Shown in pieces: positions 17,211 to 26,542 of a stretch of 64,000 bases of DNA. Source of the DNA: Thiomicrorhabdus sp965602805 (GTDB lineage Bacteria > Pseudomonadota > Gammaproteobacteria > Thiomicrospirales > Thiomicrospiraceae); contig CBFCZK010000008.1 in NCBI GenBank assembly GCA_965602805.1, positions 58,130 through 122,129 of the forward strand. The letters run 5' to 3'. Made by a program: the position numbers and the translations under genes. Every line of letters starts with the position of its first letter. Position 1 is the first letter of the stretch. Below the pieces are notes generated by a model. The model was not told the DNA's origin and did no database searches. It worked only from the letters and a program-made list of their open reading frames with translations.

Positions 17211-18221
17211 TTAACTAACTTCGGCTGGTAAGACATTCAAGTGTCGGTAAGCACTTGGCGTTGCCACTCGGCCACGCGGGGTTCTTATTAAAAAGCCTTG
17301 TTGGACTAAGAAAGGTTCAATGACATCTTCAATCGTGCCCCTCTCTTCGCCTAATGCCGTCGCCATACTATCAATGCCTACCGGACCGCCTTCAAACTTT
17401 TCGATTAACGTCTCTAAAAAACGTCTATCCATTTTATCCAGTCCGAGTGGATCGACCTCTAATAAGTTTAACGCCAAATCCGCGATAGTTGCAGTAATAA
17501 TGCCATCACCACGAACTTGCGCATAATCTCTAACACGTCTTAAAAGACGATTAGCAATACGCGGTGTACCACGAGAACGGCGGGCAATTTCACGCGCACC
17601 CTCCTGCTCTGAATGCATACCTAAAATATTAGCAGAACGACTGACGATTTGGGTTAATTCTTCATGACTATAGAACTCAAGTCGCTGCACTAAACCAAAA
17701 CGATCCCGTAAAGGCGATGTGAGCAAACCTGCGCGCGTAGTAGCACCGACCAATGTAAAAGGCGGTAGATCAATTTTCACACTCTGTGCCGCAGGGCCAT
17801 CGCCAATCACAATATCGATTTGAAAGTCTTCCATTGCAGGATAAAGCACCTCTTCAACAATAGGACTCAGGCGATGAATCTCATCAATGAATAGGACGTC
17901 ATGCGGTTCTAATCGAGTTAAAATTGCGGCTAAATCGCCCGGTTTTTCAATCACCGGACCGGATGTTTGACGTAGGGTGACACCCATTTCTTGAGCAATG
18001 ATATTCGACAGCGTGGTTTTACCCAGGCCTGGTGGCCCGTAAAGCAAAACATGATCAAGTTGTTCGCTGCGCATCTTAGCGGCATCCATTGACAGTTGTA
18101 ACTGCTCACGAACCGCTTTTTGACCGATGTATTCTGTAATTTGTTGAGGGCGAACTGAAGGGGCGGTATAGATATCATCTTCGACTTCTTGACTGCCTAC
18201 GATACGATCAGTTTCAATCAT
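17211..18221 (-). CDS. ruvB: Holliday junction helicase subunit RuvB
   Basis: RuvB is the AAA+ motor that drives branch migration with RuvA. The 336-aa protein has Walker A GPPGLGKTTL (about residues 62-71), Walker B LFIDEIHRL, an arginine-finger region LRDRFG, and a C-terminal winged helix with GGPVGIDSMATALGEE and RTPRGR. The start overlaps the ruvA stop by four bases. The codons of the Walker A segment create a near-copy of the dispersed palindrome. Confidence 0.97.
   Translation of the reverse strand: MIETDRIVGSQEVEDDIYTAPSVRPQQITEYIGQKAVREQLQLSMDAAKMRSEQLDHVLLYGPPGLGKTTLSNIIAQEMGVTLRQTSGPVIEKPGDLAAILTRLEPHDVLFIDEIHRLSPIVEEVLYPAMEDFQIDIVIGDGPAAQSVKIDLPPFTLVGATTRAGLLTSPLRDRFGLVQRLEFYSHEELTQIVSRSANILGMHSEQEGAREIARRSRGTPRIANRLLRRVRDYAQVRGDGIITATIADLALNLLEVDPLGLDKMDRRFLETLIEKFEGGPVGIDSMATALGEERGTIEDVIEPFLVQQGFLIRTPRGRVATPSAYRHLNVLPAEVS
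18022..18033. repeat. Palindrome variant CCCAGGCCTGGT (inside ruvB)
   Basis: One mismatch from the consensus. It encodes the conserved Pro-Gly-Leu-Gly of Walker A, so this copy may be coincidental. Confidence 0.5.
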
Positions 18222-18856
18222 AACTTAACACCTTGTAGCGCGCGTTTAATAAGCTCTTCTAAAGAGAGAGACTCATCATAGACGGAAGCAATCATTTTTT
18301 CGGCTTGAATATTTTTATAACCAAGCGATATTAGAGCATCACTTGCAGATTGTTTAATCGTATTCGCAAAAGCAGCTGGTTGAATATTTAAGCTACCTTG
18401 TGCACCGTCTACGACCAATGGCTTTTCATAGCTTAGTAAGCCTGCATCCACCACCGCTTTAAGACGATCACGCATCTCTATCTGCAAACGTTCGGCGGTT
18501 TTCTTACCGACACCAGGAATACGCGTTAAGGCACTGATATCACTATTATCAATATAGGCACAAAAATCATTAACGGACATGGCGGATAGTATCCCGAGCG
18601 CCATTTTAGCGCCCACGCCATTTACCTTAAGCAGGGTCTTAAAAAGCACTCTTTCTGATTCAGTGGCAAAGCCAAATAACAGCATTGCATCTTCACGGAC
18701 GTGCATGTGGGTCAGGATAGTGACTTCTTCTTGCGCTTTTTCAAGCTGATAGAAAGTCGACATGGGGGCTTCTATTTCATAACCCACCCCATGCACATCT
18801 AAAACAAGCAAAGGTGGACGTTTCTGGACAAGTTGTCCGCGTAAAAAGCCAATCAT
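18218..18856 (-). CDS. ruvA: Holliday junction branch migration protein RuvA
   Basis: RuvA binds four-way junctions and loads RuvB. The 212-aa protein starts MIGFLRGQLVQKRPPLLVLDVHGVGYE, has two helix-hairpin-helix motifs (VNGVGAKMALGIL and IPGVGKKTAERL) and a C-terminal RuvB-contact domain (ASDALISLGYKNIQAEKMI). It overlaps ruvB by four bases and follows ruvC by 62 bp. Confidence 0.97.
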   Translation of the reverse strand: MIGFLRGQLVQKRPPLLVLDVHGVGYEIEAPMSTFYQLEKAQEEVTILTHMHVREDAMLLFGFATESERVLFKTLLKVNGVGAKMALGILSAMSVNDFCAYIDNSDISALTRIPGVGKKTAERLQIEMRDRLKAVVDAGLLSYEKPLVVDGAQGSLNIQPAAFANTIKQSASDALISLGYKNIQAEKMIASVYDESLSLEELIKRALQGVKL

Positions 18857-18918
18857 AAAGTGTACAGTTCCTAATTCAGTTTCAAACTACGTCACTAAGC
18901 AAGTCTATAAAACACTGC

Positions 18919-19437
18919 CTAGAACTTAGTACCTTTGGAGATCAACTCAGGATCAATGCCTAAAGACATATAACGATCGTGACACAAAGCGCACGCTAAA
19001 GCATCTGCCGCATCTTCTTGAGGTGATTCCGATAATTTTAAAATATTCTGCACCATATATTGAATTTGGTCTTTAGTGGCGTGCCCCTTACCCACAATCG
19101 TACTTTTGATTTGGGTGGGTGTGTATTCCATAATCGGCACATCTTTAATGGCCGCGGCACAGAGAATAACGCCTCGCGCCTGCCCTAGGATAATCGCAGA
19201 CTTAGGGTTTTTGTGAACAAAGACCTTTTCTACCGCCATCACATCAGGTTGATACTGATCAATGATTTGGCAAACAGATTCAAAAATATTCTTAAGGCGT
19301 TGTGCACCCGAAAATTTCTCAACCCGTATCACACCGCTCACCACATACGTTGGATGATAACGACCCGAGTCAACCAGGCCAAAGCCGGTTTTACGTGAAC
19401 CTGGATCAATCCCTAAAATGCGTTTTAATTTTGCCAA
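18919..19437 (-). CDS. ruvC: Holliday junction endonuclease RuvC
   Basis: RuvC cleaves Holliday junctions and completes the RuvABC resolvasome. The 172-aa protein has the acidic active-site residues expected: Asp11 in GIDPG, Glu in AVEKVF and the pair in QEDAADALA. The sequence GHATKDQIQ is also typical. It follows nadA by 69 bp on the same strand. Confidence 0.97.
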   Translation of the reverse strand: MAKLKRILGIDPGSRKTGFGLVDSGRYHPTYVVSGVIRVEKFSGAQRLKNIFESVCQIIDQYQPDVMAVEKVFVHKNPKSAIILGQARGVILCAAAIKDVPIMEYTPTQIKSTIVGKGHATKDQIQYMVQNILKLSESPQEDAADALACALCHDRYMSLGIDPELISKGTKF

Positions 19438-19506
19438 ACTTTTCTCTATTTAAAGCTTAAGAAACCATTGAAATGTAGCGTAGCTTACGCCTAAACAAGA
19501 TAATGC

Positions 19507-20574
19507 TTATTTGACCAGGCCTGCTTGTCTTGAAAAGTTAAGCATTTTCTCAACTGAATTGAGCGCTTTAAGGCGAATGGATTCTTCAATCAAAACCTCA
19601 CCCGTCTGTTTTTCTAAACATTCAGCTAAGTTTTGTAGACCATTCATCGCCATCCAAGGACAGTGTGCGCAACTCTGACAGGTTGCGCCATGCCCGCCTG
19701 TCGGTGCAATCAACAATTTTTTATGCGGTGCCAACTGTTGCATCTTGTAAAAGATACCGTAATCTGTGGCCACGATAAATTCTTCATCAGGAAGTGTTTG
19801 CACAGCTGTTAGCAAGACTTTTGTAGAACCGACTACATCCGCTAAATCCACCACCTCGGAAGGCGATTCGGGATGTACTAAAACTTTCGCCTTAGGGTGT
19901 TGTAACATCAATGCTTCGAGTTCAAAGGTTTTAAACTCGTCATGCACAATGCAGTGTCCCTGCCAACGAATCATTTCAATACCGGTTTGCTTTTCAATCC
20001 AGTCTCCTAAATGACGATCAGGGGCCCAAATTATCTTTTTGCCCTGATCTCTTAGGTGGCTGACAATCTGCAGTGCGTTTCCAGAAGTAACAACCCAGTC
20101 AGCGACGGCTTTAACCTCAACACTGGTATTGGCATAAACCACGACGGTATGGTCGGGGTATTGCGCACAAAACGCAGCAAACTCATCTGCCGGACAGCCT
20201 ATATCCAAAGAACAGGTTGCCTCCAAATCAGGCATTAAAACTGTTTTTTCAGGAGAGAGCATTTTTGCAGTTTCACCCATAAAACGTACACCACACACGA
20301 CCAACTCATCCGCCGTTGACTGCGCCCCAAAATTGGCCATTTCTAATGAATCTGCAACCACACCGCCGGTCTCTTCGGCCAATGCTTGCAACTCATCATC
20401 AACATAATAATGCGCAACTAACTGCGCATTATGTTTTTTCAATAAGGCTTTAATATTGGTTTTAAGAATCTCTTTTTCAGCATTATTTAACCAAGGTTGA
20501 GTTTTTGCCTCAACCGAAAGCTGCTGAATGCGAGATTCTAATCGTGCTGGAATTTCAACAGATTGCTGACTCAT
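19507..20574 (-). CDS. nadA: Quinolinate synthase
   Basis: NadA condenses iminoaspartate and dihydroxyacetone phosphate to quinolinate in NAD biosynthesis. The protein is about 355 aa and contains the cysteine regions for the oxygen-sensitive [4Fe-4S] cluster: VVCGVRFMGETAKML, LEATCSLDIGCP and GGHGATCQSCAHCPWM. I chose the ATG at 20574; an in-frame TTG at 20592 sits 5 bp after the aspS stop and would add six residues. It takes the place usually held by yebC between aspS and ruvC. Its last residues, QAGLVK, are encoded by a near-copy of the dispersed palindrome. Confidence 0.96.
   Translation of the reverse strand: MSQQSVEIPARLESRIQQLSVEAKTQPWLNNAEKEILKTNIKALLKKHNAQLVAHYYVDDELQALAEETGGVVADSLEMANFGAQSTADELVVCGVRFMGETAKMLSPEKTVLMPDLEATCSLDIGCPADEFAAFCAQYPDHTVVVYANTSVEVKAVADWVVTSGNALQIVSHLRDQGKKIIWAPDRHLGDWIEKQTGIEMIRWQGHCIVHDEFKTFELEALMLQHPKAKVLVHPESPSEVVDLADVVGSTKVLLTAVQTLPDEEFIVATDYGIFYKMQQLAPHKKLLIAPTGGHGATCQSCAHCPWMAMNGLQNLAECLEKQTGEVLIEESIRLKALNSVEKMLNFSRQAGLVK
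19514..19525. repeat. Palindrome variant ACCAGGCCTGCT (3' end of nadA)
   Basis: One mismatch from the consensus, encoding the C-terminal Ala-Gly-Leu-Val of NadA. Confidence 0.65.
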
Positions 20575-20597
20575 AGTCTCTAAACCGCTCAATTTGG

Positions 20598-22382
20598 TTA
20601 CTTAGACTGCTCTAACACAGGCTTTTTATAACGTAAGCCCAAATCATCAAGCTGACCATTATCTACCAGGCCTGGTGCAGCTGTTAATAGACACGCAGCC
20701 GACTGTGTTTTAGGGAACGCGATAACGTCACGAATGGAATCGATTTTACCAAGAATCATAACGATACGGTCTAAACCAAATGCCATACCGGCATGTGGAG
20801 GACAACCATACTTTAAGGCGTCTAATAAGAAACCAAACTTCTCACGCGCTTCTTCATCAGAAATACCTAGCATTTTAAACACTGCAGCTTGCATTTCAGA
20901 ATTATGAATACGTACAGAACCACCACCCACTTCTAAACCATTGATAACCAAATCATAGGCTTTAGAAAGCATTTGCTCTGGCTCATCATGATTTAGAATC
21001 TCTTCAGTCGTCGCCTTTGGCTGGGTAAACGGATGGTGGATTGCAGTCATGCGTGCAGTCTTCTCATCGGCTTCAAACATTGGGAAATCAACTACCCATA
21101 CCGGCTTCCACTCACCATTCAACATATTCAAATCTTCACCGATCTTAACGCGTAAAGCCCCTAAAGCTTCGTTGACGATTTTGGCTTTATCTGCACCAAA
21201 GAAAACGATATCACCATCTTCAGCACCGACACGTGTCATAATTTCCATGACTTGATCAGGGAAAAATTTCACGATTGGAGATTGTAGTCCTTCAATCCCG
21301 GCCGCAAGATCATTGACCTTAACGTAAGCCAGACCTTTGGCACCATAGATAGAAACAAACTTAGTATAAGCATCAATCTCTTTACGCGAGATTTTACTTC
21401 CACCAGGTACGCGTAATGCGGCAACACGGCCTTTAGGATCTTTAGCGGGTGCAGCAAATACTTTAAACTCGATATCTTGTAGCAAATCAGCAACATCGAC
21501 CAATTCCATATCGATGCGTAAATCAGGACGGTCAATTCCGAAACGTTTAATCGCTTCAGAATAAGGCATACGCGGGAAGTCGTAATCGAAATCAACACCA
21601 ATTGATTCTTTGAAGATTGTTTTCGTCAAACCTTCCATTAGGTTCATGACCGCGTCTTCTTCCATAAAAGAAGTCTCGATATCTAACTGGGTAAATTCAG
21701 GTTGACGATCGGCACGTAAATCTTCATCACGGAAACAGCGGGTAATTTGGTAATAACGGTCGAAACCAGACATCATTAACAACTGCTTAAACAACTGTGG
21801 AGACTGTGGCAATGCAAACGATTTATTCAGATGAGTACGACTTGGCACCAAGTAATCACGCGCGCCTTCTGGTGTTGACTTAGTCAACATCGGTGTCTCA
21901 ATATCCATGAAATTTTGATCATCTAAATAGCGACGCATAGTACGTGTCACTTTATAACGTAACATCATAGTTTGCTGCATCTCTTCACGACGCAGATCGA
22001 TATAACGGTATTTTAGGCGAACCTCTTCACTAATATTCTTATCATCTAACTGAAAAGGAATCGGCTCAGCCATACTCAAGACTTCAATATCCGTGGCCAC
22101 AATCTCAATTTTACCCGTTACCATATTTGGGTTAATCGTGCCTTCAGTACGGGGAATAACTTTCCCTGTAACTTGCAAAACACACTCTGCACGCAAACGC
22201 TCTGCTTTTCCAAAAATCTCCGCGGTATCAGGGTTGACCACGATTTGAACCAAACCTTCTCTATCTCTTAAATCGATAAAGATAACCCCACCATGATCTC
22301 GGCGGCGATGAACCCAGCCAGCAACGGTAACGGTTTGATCAATAAATGACTCTGTGACTTGCCCACAATACTGCGTACGCAT
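20598..22382 (-). CDS. aspS: Aspartyl-tRNA synthetase
   Basis: The enzyme charges tRNA-Asp with aspartate. The 594-aa class II synthetase has an N-terminal OB-fold anticodon domain starting MRTQYCGQVTESFIDQTVTVAGWVHRRRD, a catalytic core with motif 2 RCFRDEDLRADRQPEFTQ and motif 3 GMAFGLDRIVMIL, and the bacterial insertion domain in between. An exact copy of the dispersed palindrome near the C-terminus encodes Pro-Gly-Leu-Val, just after the conserved AACLLTAAP region. Confidence 0.98.
   Translation of the reverse strand: MRTQYCGQVTESFIDQTVTVAGWVHRRRDHGGVIFIDLRDREGLVQIVVNPDTAEIFGKAERLRAECVLQVTGKVIPRTEGTINPNMVTGKIEIVATDIEVLSMAEPIPFQLDDKNISEEVRLKYRYIDLRREEMQQTMMLRYKVTRTMRRYLDDQNFMDIETPMLTKSTPEGARDYLVPSRTHLNKSFALPQSPQLFKQLLMMSGFDRYYQITRCFRDEDLRADRQPEFTQLDIETSFMEEDAVMNLMEGLTKTIFKESIGVDFDYDFPRMPYSEAIKRFGIDRPDLRIDMELVDVADLLQDIEFKVFAAPAKDPKGRVAALRVPGGSKISRKEIDAYTKFVSIYGAKGLAYVKVNDLAAGIEGLQSPIVKFFPDQVMEIMTRVGAEDGDIVFFGADKAKIVNEALGALRVKIGEDLNMLNGEWKPVWVVDFPMFEADEKTARMTAIHHPFTQPKATTEEILNHDEPEQMLSKAYDLVINGLEVGGGSVRIHNSEMQAAVFKMLGISDEEAREKFGFLLDALKYGCPPHAGMAFGLDRIVMILGKIDSIRDVIAFPKTQSAACLLTAAPGLVDNGQLDDLGLRYKKPVLEQSK
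20665..20676. repeat. ACCAGGCCTGGT palindrome, exact copy 5 (inside aspS)
   Basis: Exact copy within the C-terminal tail of AspS, read as Pro-Gly-Leu-Val. Confidence 0.95.
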
Positions 22383-22556
22383 ATTTTTTAACCCTTTTAC
22401 AAAATGTTTAGTGATTAGACATTGTTATAAGTGCCTTGGATTACCCTTAAAAACGGGGCAACCTTAAACTCTTTCTAGCAACATTCTTTACTTAATAATA
22501 TCGTTGCCCAACTTGGACACTTTAATCTTTTAGGGTTTTTAAGCCCCTGAAATTCT

Positions 22557-23288
22557 TTACTCTTTTTCTAAACCTGAGCCTGGTTTAATCGCCGCTTGGC
22601 TATTTGAAGTTATCGCAGGATTCCTAGCGAGGCTCACCTCTGATTGTTCTTCTGCTTTCATCTCTTGATAGGCTGCTTCATTAGGATTGAAGCCAGGTAC
22701 GATAACACCACCAGAAATAACCATCTTTAACGCATCATCAACACTCATTTCCAACTCAATGACCTCATTTTTTGAAGCCATAATAAAGAAACCCGAAGTT
22801 GGATTCGGAGTCGTCGGAACGAACAAATTAACCACGTCGTTCATGCCTGTTTTCTGTTGTGCCTCACCCTGCGCTGTACCTGTTTGAAAAGCCAATGTCC
22901 ATAAGCCTGCTCGAGGATATTGAACCAGATACGCCTTTTGAAAGGTCTGCTCTCCCGAACCAAAAACCGCTTCGGCAACCTGCTTAACCGCGTTATAGAT
23001 AGAACGTACCAGCGGAATACGTGATAAAAACGACTCCCACATAGCCACTAAACGGCTTCCCAAAAAGTTAGCAACCACAACACCCGTCACTAAAATCAAG
23101 GCTAATGAAAGTAAAACGCCAAACCCAGGAATATCAACGCCTAACAAAGCTTCCGGTCGATATTGATGGGGTAGCAACAGTAGGCTTTGGTCAAACAAAT
23201 CCACTAGAAATTTAATCACCGCCAGCGTTACCCCTAAAGGCAACCAAACCAACAACCCTGCAATTAAATACCGTTTAAAATACGACAC
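22557..23288 (-). CDS. DUF502 family membrane protein
   Basis: The protein is about 243 aa from the GTG at 23288, which gives the family-typical start MSYFKRYLIAGLLVWLPLGVTL; a TTG at 23318 is the far upstream alternative. Two membrane segments are clear (about residues 6-28 and 55-80). The soluble part has ATVxV-like FVPTTPNPTSGFFIMASKNEVIELEMSVDDALKMVISGG, the DUF502 signature. The function is unknown. It precedes aspS by 174 bp, a common neighbourhood for this family. Confidence 0.88.
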   Translation of the reverse strand: MSYFKRYLIAGLLVWLPLGVTLAVIKFLVDLFDQSLLLLPHQYRPEALLGVDIPGFGVLLSLALILVTGVVVANFLGSRLVAMWESFLSRIPLVRSIYNAVKQVAEAVFGSGEQTFQKAYLVQYPRAGLWTLAFQTGTAQGEAQQKTGMNDVVNLFVPTTPNPTSGFFIMASKNEVIELEMSVDDALKMVISGGVIVPGFNPNEAAYQEMKAEEQSEVSLARNPAITSNSQAAIKPGSGLEKE

Positions 23289-23349
23289 AATTAAAACCCA
23301 CGAATAAAGAGTGAACAAACAAACGAATTATTATAAAGGATTACAAGTG

Positions 23350-23445
23350 ATGTTTAAGGGATATTTGAAAAGTAAACGTAAAGAAATTAAGCAAAGACAA
23401 CAACCCTATATGGCTGTGTTAAAAGGCTTGCGACAAGAGCTGTAA
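23350..23445 (+). CDS. Possible 31-aa basic small protein
   Basis: A short ORF starts with ATG nine bases after a good AAGGA ribosome site and encodes 31 residues, MFKGYLKSKRKEIKQRQQPY and 11 more, very rich in Lys, Arg and Gln. It is divergent from the DUF502 gene. No family is recognised. It could be a real small protein or chance. Confidence 0.35.
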   Translation: MFKGYLKSKRKEIKQRQQPYMAVLKGLRQEL

Positions 23446-23548
23446 AAGACGAGAAATTAATTTTGAAAAGCCTAAGTAATTAACGAAGCTATAAAAGCCA
23501 CTCAGAATACCTATAACCACCCATCCTGGCACTGCCTGCCAAAATGGG

Positions 23549-24199
23549 TTAGATATACAGCTCCACTGGCGGATCATTAGCTAATCGTCTCACCAAGTCG
23601 CCCTCCGTGACAATTCCAAGCACTTCACTCGACTCATTCATAATAACCAAAGCTCCGATATCATAATCACTCAAAACTTGTGCAATATGCCGAATATCTG
23701 TATCACCACTTGTGGTCATTACTTGAGAGTGCATAACCTCTGCAACCGTCTCCTGCTTTACCCCTTCTAAGACCCCTTCTTTACTGACAATGACGCGTCC
23801 TAGCAAATCAGCCTGAGAACATAATCCCACTAAGAGACCCGCTCTTATCACTGGCAGATATGAAACCTTATGCTCTTCCATTAATAACCAAGCCTCCTCC
23901 AAGCTATTTTCATCCGAGATTAACACGACTGGAGACGACATTATTTCAGCCACTTTGACAACAACACGCCGGCGCTTATCCGCTTGATTCACTTCATAAG
24001 CATGCACGGCCAAATCAGATTTTTGAGGTTTTCGTGGTTGGTTATGAGCATTATAAGATGCACTAAAATCAGCCTTTTCACCCTCAAGCACATCCTCTTC
24101 AACAGGATTGACAGGCGTCATAGCAGCCACCTTAAGAGACGGTACCTTTGGCTTTTCGCCAATAAAACTTTTACCCTCAGGTGCATAAACAATAAACAT
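23549..24199 (-). CDS. CBS-domain protein
   Basis: Of 216 aa, the C-terminal half forms a tandem CBS pair (about residues 85-140 and 150-210), with VAEIMSSPVVLISDENSLEEAWLLMEEHKVSYLPVI and VAEVMHSQVMTTSGDTDIRHIAQVLSDYDIGALVIM. Such pairs bind adenine nucleotides and regulate partner proteins. The N-terminal 80 residues are polar, basic and without a known domain. It stands alone, so no target can be inferred. Confidence 0.8.
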   Translation of the reverse strand: MFIVYAPEGKSFIGEKPKVPSLKVAAMTPVNPVEEDVLEGEKADFSASYNAHNQPRKPQKSDLAVHAYEVNQADKRRRVVVKVAEIMSSPVVLISDENSLEEAWLLMEEHKVSYLPVIRAGLLVGLCSQADLLGRVIVSKEGVLEGVKQETVAEVMHSQVMTTSGDTDIRHIAQVLSDYDIGALVIMNESSEVLGIVTEGDLVRRLANDPPVELYI

Positions 24200-24409
24200 A
24201 CAGACCTCTAATCAAATAATTTGGTACAAAACCATCTACTTCCAAAGAAAACTAAGGCTCCAATTACCTTATCGACTACACATCCGAAATACTTTAATTT
24301 TCGTATCCAGTTTAGCCGTAATTTGCCTCAATCTTACTAGAAAATACCCTAGCAATTGACTATACTAATTGAGTTTTCAAACTATTTTTTATTTAATAAG
24401 GATTTATAT

Positions 24410-25012
24410 ATGTCAGTTCTTGTCACGAAACAAGCTCCAGATTTTACTTCAGCAGCCGTACTTGCAGACGGTTCAATTGTTGATGACTTCAACTTAAAAA
24501 GCCACATCGCTGGTAAATATGCTGTTGTGTTCTTTTACCCGCTAGATTTCACATTTGTATGTCCTTCTGAAATTTTAGCATTCGATCACCGTGTTGAGAA
24601 ATTCAAGTCACTAAACACTGAAGTTATTGGTATTTCTGTTGACTCTCAATTCACACACAACGCATGGCGTAACACATCCGTTAACGAAGGTGGTTTAGGA
24701 CCCGTTAAATTCCCTCTAGTTGCAGATCTTGGTGGATCTATCATGGAAGCATACGGCATTGTCCACCCTGATAACATCGCTCTACGTGGTGCATTCTTAA
24801 TCGATCTTAACGGTGTTGTTCGTCATCAAGTGGTTAATGACTTACCCCTTGGACGTAACGTTGATGAGATGGTTCGCATGGTTGAAGCGCTTCAGTTCCA
24901 CGAAGAAGTTGGTGAAGTTTGTCCAGCTGGTTGGAACAAAGGCGACGAAGGAATGCAGGATACACCAGACGGTGTTGCTGACTACCTAAGCAAGCACTCT
25001 GACGAGTTGTAA
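24410..25012 (+). CDS. Typical 2-Cys peroxiredoxin (AhpC/Prx1 type)
   Basis: This enzyme reduces hydrogen peroxide and organic peroxides with thioredoxin-type donors. The 200-aa protein has peroxidatic Cys51 in FTFVCPSE and resolving Cys171 in GEVCPAGW. The start at 24410 follows an AATAAGGAT ribosome site; an upstream in-frame ATG at 24356 lies in promoter sequence. The longer C-terminus resembles Prx1/Tsa1-like bacterial enzymes more than E. coli AhpC. It is monocistronic and has its own terminator. Confidence 0.95.
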   Translation: MSVLVTKQAPDFTSAAVLADGSIVDDFNLKSHIAGKYAVVFFYPLDFTFVCPSEILAFDHRVEKFKSLNTEVIGISVDSQFTHNAWRNTSVNEGGLGPVKFPLVADLGGSIMEAYGIVHPDNIALRGAFLIDLNGVVRHQVVNDLPLGRNVDEMVRMVEALQFHEEVGEVCPAGWNKGDEGMQDTPDGVADYLSKHSDEL

Positions 25013-25086
25013 GCCCTATCGTTTTTGAATGGCTATTTATTTAATCCACACAAATGGATAAAATAACCCCATTCAATCAAGCTGCT

Positions 25087-25121
25087 AAAAAGGCCGTCAC
25101 TATTGACGGCCTTTTTTTATG
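25087..25121 (+). terminator. Terminator of the peroxiredoxin gene
   Basis: Stem AAAAGGCCGTCA / TGACGGCCTTTT with seven T following. Confidence 0.92.
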
Positions 25122-25135
25122 GCTTTTAAACAGCG

Positions 25136-26035
25136 ATGGAGCCCCTTTTGCAAACTCAATTAAAAGTTTATCAAGACAGAGTCAACCAAACACTTGAAAA
25201 CCTATTCAAGCAACTTGGTGAGCAACAGCCTAACATCCCTTCAAAACTCATTGAAGCCATACGATACGCGACATTAAACAACGGTAAACGACTCAGACCT
25301 GCCTTAATTTATACCATAGGTGAAGCTCTACAAATTCCACTACCCCACTTAGACTCCGCCGCCTGCGCCATCGAGTTAATTCACAGCTATTCACTGGTAC
25401 ATGATGACCTACCTGCAATGGATGATGATGACTTACGCAGAGGACAGCCGACATGCCACATTCAATTTAATGAAGCCACGGCTATCTTGGTGGGTGATGC
25501 TCAGCAAACTCTAGCATTTCAAATCCTCAGTGAAGACTCATTTATAAGCGATGCTCATAAAATCACACTCATCCAACAACTCAGCCAAGCGAGCGGTCTT
25601 GCTGGCATGATTGGCGGGCAAATGATTGACATGGAGTCTGAAGGGTTATTACCCGAACTCTCCCATTTGAAAACCATGCACTTAATGAAAACCGGCGCAC
25701 TCATTAAAGCCGCGTTATTAATGGGTGCTTGTCAAAGTCATGACTACACCAACCTGGCAAAGGACATAGCTTCATTTGGTAATGCTATCGGCCTCGCTTT
25801 TCAGGTACAAGACGACATTTTAGATATTGAAAGCGACACTCAAACCCTAGGAAAACCTCAGGGAAGTGACATTGAAGCCAATAAATCCACCTACCCTAAA
25901 CTACTCGGGTTAGAGGCCGCCAAAAGCTATCGTGACGAATTGATAGACGAAGCTTTACAAACCCTACAAAAATTGGATTTAAACACGGAGTTTTTAGAAA
26001 AAATGACACACTATATCGTGCAAAGAAAGCATTAG
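25136..26035 (+). CDS. ispA: Geranyl/farnesyl diphosphate synthase
   Basis: The enzyme condenses dimethylallyl and geranyl diphosphate with isopentenyl diphosphate to farnesyl diphosphate, the precursor of undecaprenol and quinone side chains. The 299-aa protein has both aspartate-rich motifs: LVHDDLPAMDDDDLRRG near residue 85 and FQVQDDILDIESD near residue 223. The start is 15 bp after a terminator. xseB and dxs, common partners of ispA, are not adjacent. Confidence 0.95.
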   Translation: MEPLLQTQLKVYQDRVNQTLENLFKQLGEQQPNIPSKLIEAIRYATLNNGKRLRPALIYTIGEALQIPLPHLDSAACAIELIHSYSLVHDDLPAMDDDDLRRGQPTCHIQFNEATAILVGDAQQTLAFQILSEDSFISDAHKITLIQQLSQASGLAGMIGGQMIDMESEGLLPELSHLKTMHLMKTGALIKAALLMGACQSHDYTNLAKDIASFGNAIGLAFQVQDDILDIESDTQTLGKPQGSDIEANKSTYPKLLGLEAAKSYRDELIDEALQTLQKLDLNTEFLEKMTHYIVQRKH

Positions 26036-26542
26036 ATTGCCATTAAGTAAGTGGCATTGAAGAACATTGGATAGTATTGAATAACAAGCTTAGATAACTG
26101 ACCAGGCCTGGTGAAAAGCAGAGCTCATAAAACTGATTCAACCTTTAAAAAGCTCTGCCACAAACGGACGTATGACAGGATTACTGACCATCAAAATAAA
26201 GCCAGAAAGTAGTTCAACACCTGAGGAGGTTTCAAGGTACTGGAAATCATTACAGTCAGTTTAATGCGTAATAGAACCCAGTAAACATAAGGTATTATCC
26301 ATAGCATCCGCTCAAAAACAGCCGTTAATCAAAATAACCAGTAAAACAAGCCATAAAATTATGAGCCAGGCCAATCCGTCTGAGGCTAAACAATCGCGTC
26401 AAAACACTGACTAAAATAACAGGTTGATTTCAAAGGAAAACAATTCAGTACTAAAACCATCCTCTACAGAAGATTACTTTTAATACTCCCTGCTTTTCGT
26501 TATAATGCTGTTCCTTTTCAGATTGACACAGAATCAAACGTT
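26036..26542. other. 507-bp intergenic region ispA / queD
   Basis: This contains one exact dispersed palindrome at 26101-26112 and a TATAAT at 26501-26506 that may serve queD. No ORF with a ribosome site, RNA fold or further repeat is evident. Confidence 0.5.
26101..26112. repeat. ACCAGGCCTGGT palindrome, exact copy 6 (intergenic)
   Basis: Exact copy 65 bp downstream of ispA, without a T run, so not an obvious terminator. Confidence 0.95.

Noticed and set aside
26172..26264. 30-codon ORF downstream of ispA
   Set aside because: It has no ribosome site, no recognisable composition and lies in an otherwise empty region.
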